5,745 bases of DNA, taken from positions 8,355 to 14,099 of the forward strand of contig DCWQ01000072.1 in NCBI GenBank assembly GCA_002328185.1. Direction: 5' to 3'. This DNA is from Dehalococcoidia bacterium UBA2158 (GTDB taxonomy: Bacteria > Chloroflexota > Dehalococcoidia > Lucifugimonadales > UBA3495). A model generated the notes under the pieces. It ran no database searches. It saw nothing but the letters and a program-made list of their open reading frames with translations, and was not told the DNA's origin. Position numbers and translations under genes: made by a program. Numbering within the stretch: position 1 is the first letter of the stretch; each line of letters opens with the position of its first letter. Shown here piece by piece: positions 4,259-5,745 of this stretch.

Positions 4259-5121
4259 CATCCGGTTCTGTACAAGCTAACGGCATCAACTTTCACTACC
4301 TGGAAATGGGTGAAGGCCCCTTGGCATTATGCATGCACGGGTTCCCAGACCACGCGTATTCCTTCCGGCATCTACTACCGGATCTCGCCAAAGCTGGTTT
4401 TCGGGGCATCGCCCCGTTTATGAGGGGATATGCGCCAACCGAGGCGCCGAAAGACGGCCGCTACCAGACTGCCCTATTGAGCCTAGATGTGTTGGCATTG
4501 ATAGGCGCGCTGGGTTTTGACCAGGCCTATCTGATCGGGAATGATTGGGGAGCAACCGCTGTTAGCGGAGCAGCGGTACTAGGGCCTGAGAAGGTCACTA
4601 AACTAGTGACCATAGCGTCAGGCCGAGCCGACGAAGATTTGCGGATGGATTTTCAGTTCTTGAAAGGGACGTGGCACTCTTATTATTTCCAACTCCCCGC
4701 GGCGGAAGCCACTCTGGCACACAATGACTTCGAGTTCATCGAAGCGTGGTGGAGGGATGCAGCTCCCGAATGGGACATACCCGAGGAGTACATCCAGAGC
4801 ATCAAGGAGACTTTCCGAAAACCCGGGGTGGTTGAGGCTGCCCTCGGCTATTATCGGGCTACGTATAACCAAGCGCTCCAGGACCCTTCACTTGAAGATG
4901 CACAAAAACGAATAACCGCTGGCCCGATCACAGTTCCAACGTTGGCATTACACGGCACGAGCGACCGCCCAAAAAGGATCGATGCTTTTGAAAGTGGATC
5001 CATGGACCGATTCTTCACAGGTGGCCTTGAAAAGTTGATAATTACCGGAACAGGACACTTCATGCACCAAGAGAAACCCGGCGAAGTTAATCCGCGAATC
5101 CTAGAATTCCTCGCACGTTGA
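4246..5121 (+). CDS. Alpha/beta hydrolase, epoxide hydrolase type
   Basis: This 291-aa cytoplasmic enzyme has a full alpha/beta hydrolase layout and normal family length. The oxyanion motif is HGFPD (31-35). The nucleophile elbow GNDWGA places Asp100 as nucleophile, as in epoxide hydrolases and haloalkane dehalogenases. The cap region (about 135-215) has tyrosines at 146/147 and 202/203 that could protonate an epoxide oxygen. The acid is likely Asp240 (HGTSD) and the base His271 in GHFMHQEKP. The cap tyrosines favour epoxide hydrolysis over dehalogenation; the substrate is unknown. The elbow has Asn where most relatives have His (GHDWGA). It is the first intact plus-strand gene right of the element remnant, with no clear promoter seen in the 100 bases upstream, and is followed 103 bases later by a DinB-like gene in the same direction. 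Confidence 0.92.
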   Translation: MPDLTSGSVQANGINFHYLEMGEGPLALCMHGFPDHAYSFRHLLPDLAKAGFRGIAPFMRGYAPTEAPKDGRYQTALLSLDVLALIGALGFDQAYLIGNDWGATAVSGAAVLGPEKVTKLVTIASGRADEDLRMDFQFLKGTWHSYYFQLPAAEATLAHNDFEFIEAWWRDAAPEWDIPEEYIQSIKETFRKPGVVEAALGYYRATYNQALQDPSLEDAQKRITAGPITVPTLALHGTSDRPKRIDAFESGSMDRFFTGGLEKLIITGTGHFMHQEKPGEVNPRILEFLAR

Positions 5122-5215
5122 CGACCGGAGGACTCTTGAGCCAGGGAGAACATCGGTTCCCGAATCCAGGTCAGAAATTACGTTGGCCCGGACTCACTGA
5201 TACCAGTCCTCGCAC

Positions 5216-5220
5216 AGGAG
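5216..5220 (+). promoter_or_regulatory. Ribosome binding site of the DinB-like gene
   Basis: AGGAG is followed by AAGT and the ATG at 5225. It decides the start of the partial gene. Confidence 0.7.
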
Positions 5221-5224
5221 AAGT

Positions 5225-5745
5225 ATGCCTACCGAACATATCGACCTAAACCGGTTCATAGTAGATCGCCTTGATGCTTCTTACCTCTGGATCGAAAGGC
5301 TACGGGACGGTATTACTGACGAACAGTTCTACTACCAACCCACGGCCGACAGCAATTCGATCGCCTGGCTGGTCTGGCATCTAAGTCGCTGGCGAGACCG
5401 GACCAGCGCTATCGTATCGGGAGAGACCCAAGTCTGGACCAGCGAAGGGTGGTCACAACGTTTCGGCATTCCAGATGAAAGGACCGGATTAGGAGATACG
5501 CCTGAACAGGTGGCCGGTTTCCGGGCGGACCGGGATCTGGTGTTGTCCTATGCCGATGCCGCCCACCGTACGATTGTCGACCGAATATTGAAGCTCACAG
5601 CGGAGCAATTGGAGGAGCCGGTAAAAGGCCTACCCGGCGAACCTCGGTCTGGGTGGAGGGTTCTGGCCGGGGTAATCGGAGACTCCACGGAACATGTAGG
5701 CCAGATCAATTACCTGCGGGGCATGACCTCGGGCCTCGGCTGGCG
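5225..5745 (+). CDS. DinB/DUF664-like four-helix protein (3' end beyond window)
   Basis: The frame is open from ATG 5225 to the end of the window, 173 complete codons with no stop. The protein has the DinB-superfamily pattern: an N-terminal helix with a Trp/Arg face, then AWLVWHLSRW (48-56) with a metal-ligand-like H52, a middle helix with H114, and a C-terminal helix with TEHVGQINYLRGM (155-167) carrying H157. Proteins of this fold bind a divalent metal through histidines, and some are thiol-dependent transferases. Many are uncharacterised, and the reaction here cannot be told. The length is near the family norm (about 160-180 aa), so little is probably missing. It follows the hydrolase in the same direction by 103 bases, which have no terminator-like hairpin that I could see, so they may be co-transcribed. 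Confidence 0.88.
   Translation, partial: MPTEHIDLNRFIVDRLDASYLWIERLRDGITDEQFYYQPTADSNSIAWLVWHLSRWRDRTSAIVSGETQVWTSEGWSQRFGIPDERTGLGDTPEQVAGFRADRDLVLSYADAAHRTIVDRILKLTAEQLEEPVKGLPGEPRSGWRVLAGVIGDSTEHVGQINYLRGMTSGLGW

Noticed and set aside
5136..5249. 37-aa frame starting at TTG behind GGAGG between the hydrolase and DinB-like genes
   Set aside because: The composition is poor, it uses a rare start, and it overlaps the well-supported DinB-like start and its ribosome binding site.

Overview
The window looks like a piece of a bacterial chromosome, about 5.7 kb, carrying the decayed remains of a small mobile element between ordinary chromosomal genes. The style of the cupin, the epoxide-hydrolase-like protein and the DinB-type protein recalls marine Chloroflexota (SAR202/Dehalococcoidia-like). 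That is an impression from protein style, not something the sequence proves.

Left flank (1-656): a minus-strand pair, a cupin gene (about 473 to 110) and the start of a second gene (113 to the window edge). Both carry lesions: at least one frameshift in the cupin and an in-frame TGA at codon 11 of its neighbour. Divergent from them is an intact tRNA-Leu(CAA) on the plus strand (571-653, CCA encoded) with a TATAAT box upstream. A hairpin at 678-709 ends the tRNA unit and faces the stop of the next, convergent gene.

Middle (about 657-4115): every gene is on the minus strand. Read in the direction of transcription they are: a tyrosine-recombinase C-terminal remnant (4115-3873) ending in a strong hairpin; an extended -10 promoter (3811-3803) driving a 181-aa unknown protein (3748-3203); a 440-base non-coding stretch with a cluster of short inverted repeats; a 38-aa ORF and a 143-aa ORF overlapping by ATGA and probably one gene split at a C7 tract; a 340-base stretch with no convincing gene; and a 378-aa protein with a DnaG-type CHC2 zinc finger but no visible TOPRIM domain. 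Recombinase remnant, CHC2 protein and unknown small genes next to a tRNA suggest a tRNA-associated island or satellite-like element whose integrase has lost its front.

Right flank (about 4144-5745): plus-strand chromosomal genes. These are an alpha/beta hydrolase of the epoxide hydrolase type with a complete catalytic set (4246-5121) and a DinB/DUF664-like four-helix protein that runs off the window (5225 onward). A possible tail of a disrupted gene lies between the integrase remnant and the hydrolase, and a 14-bp inverted repeat marks the junction.

No CRISPR array, rRNA gene, complete insertion sequence or recognisable defence system was seen. The most unusual items are the CHC2 protein with an unknown C-terminal body, the C7-tract gene split and the inverted-repeat-rich intergenic region.
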